This document shows positions 6,574 through 6,998 of a DNA stretch of 6,998 nt, in pieces. The DNA lies in NCBI GenBank assembly GCA_003217965.1, contig QHNB01000120.1:1-6998 (forward strand), read 5' to 3'. Positions within the stretch are counted from its first letter, which is position 1. The number at the start of each line of letters is the position of its first letter. The notes under the pieces are model-generated. The model was not told the DNA's origin. It ran no database searches and saw only the letters and a list, made by a program, of their open reading frames with translations. Position numbers and translations under genes: made by a program. Source of the DNA: Verrucomicrobiota bacterium. Lineage in GTDB: Bacteria > Verrucomicrobiota > Verrucomicrobiia > Chthoniobacterales > UBA10450.

Positions 6574-6998
6574 TTAGCTCCAGCGACAGGGGCGATCGGA
6601 ATTTGAGCAAAGATGGTCCGCCGGTGTTACGGGAAAAAGCCGACGGACAAAGGTTACCGACAAAATTGCTAAGCCAAGGAGAAATGCCGATTGACCACTG
6701 TCTCCGACTCTTTGTGTTACATCAGCTGTCGCTCGGATGAGCCAATTTCCGGGAATGCCCGCTCCCTCGATCGTGGTGAGAGGAACGAAGGAGTTAGCAG
6801 TGAGGTCGAAGATATTACCTTCACCGGCCGCATTCGCCGTAACAAAACTACGGTTAAGAAAAGTGGGCGGCGTTTGGTCCAAAGTGGCGGGGAAGGCTCC
6901 GGAAGGTTGTGTGAGAATAAAACCAACAAAGAAGTTGGACGTGGTAACCACCGTAGGAGAGATGCTCAAGGACACAAATGTGTCTGTTCCCGCTCCCG
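6574..6998 (-). CDS. Exported protein with VPDSG-CTERM-like sorting signal, C-terminal part only (5' end outside window)
   Basis: An open frame entering from the right edge, 140 residues to a TAA at 6576-6574. The first part is rich in Thr, Ser, Phe and Pro (GAGTDTFVSLSISPTVVTTSNFFVGFIL, then a stretch ending GNWLIRATADV), which suggests an extracellular beta-rich domain; I do not recognise a catalytic family. Near the end is a tripartite signal: VGDSG, then the hydrophobic helix QSAFLLGLAILSVTFV, then RR. This is the layout of PEP-CTERM/VPDSG-CTERM tails, which exosortase-type enzymes process at the inner membrane and which occur in Verrucomicrobiota. Two oddities: Gly replaces Pro in the motif, and 18 extra residues follow RRLFP where the protein would be expected to end (see findings). 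No start in the window belongs to it; the in-frame GTG at 6975 is internal. Confidence 0.68.
   Translation of the reverse strand, partial: GAGTDTFVSLSISPTVVTTSNFFVGFILTQPSGAFPATLDQTPPTFLNRSFVTANAAGEGNIFDLTANSFVPLTTIEGAGIPGNWLIRATADVTQRVGDSGQSAFLLGLAILSVTFVRRLFPVTPADHLCSNSDRPCRWS

Overview
The window is chromosomal DNA from a moderately GC-rich bacterium. Verrucomicrobiota, perhaps a soil lineage of the Chthoniobacterales or 'Udaeobacter' type, is the best guess. Three things point there: a C-terminal sorting signal close to the VPDSG-CTERM class at the right edge, an intergenic repeat whose minus-strand translation reads CHSERNSKN (like the spurious CHSERSEES peptides I remember from soil Verrucomicrobiota and Acidobacteriota genomes), and weak or absent Shine-Dalgarno sites. 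This is inference; there is no rRNA or other phylogenetic marker here.

Left part (1-3283, minus strand): a storage-carbohydrate operon. It runs right to left: treZ (malto-oligosyltrehalose trehalohydrolase, complete, GTG start), then 30 nt later an archaeal/bacterial-type glycogen debranching enzyme, whose C-terminal third lies beyond the left edge. The debranching enzyme would release linear malto-oligosaccharides from glycogen, and TreZ would free trehalose from chains already converted by TreY. A treY gene is not in the window. A small T-tailed hairpin sits across the treZ stop codon, between the two genes.

Middle (3284-3758): a 475-bp gap without a convincing gene. It holds a composite repeat of about 147 bp: an imperfect inverted repeat bounded by direct copies of a GTAGTCGC-centred sequence.

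Centre right (3759-5897, minus strand): a complete 12-helix MATE-family exporter, and upstream of it a complete isochorismatase-fold protein in which glycine occupies the usual catalytic-cysteine position. Similar AGCGAACCT-type sequences lie upstream of both genes.

Right end (5898-6998): an orphan single-domain response regulator on the plus strand, the only plus-strand gene here, divergent from the isochorismatase-like gene and preceded by a good ribosome binding site. Convergent to it is the C-terminal part of an exported protein with an exosortase-type sorting signal and an apparent frameshift just before its expected stop.

I found no CRISPR array, tRNA, rRNA, insertion sequence, phage gene or recognisable defence system. 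The most unusual points are the composite repeat, the cysteine-less isochorismatase-fold protein and the frameshifted sorting-signal tail.
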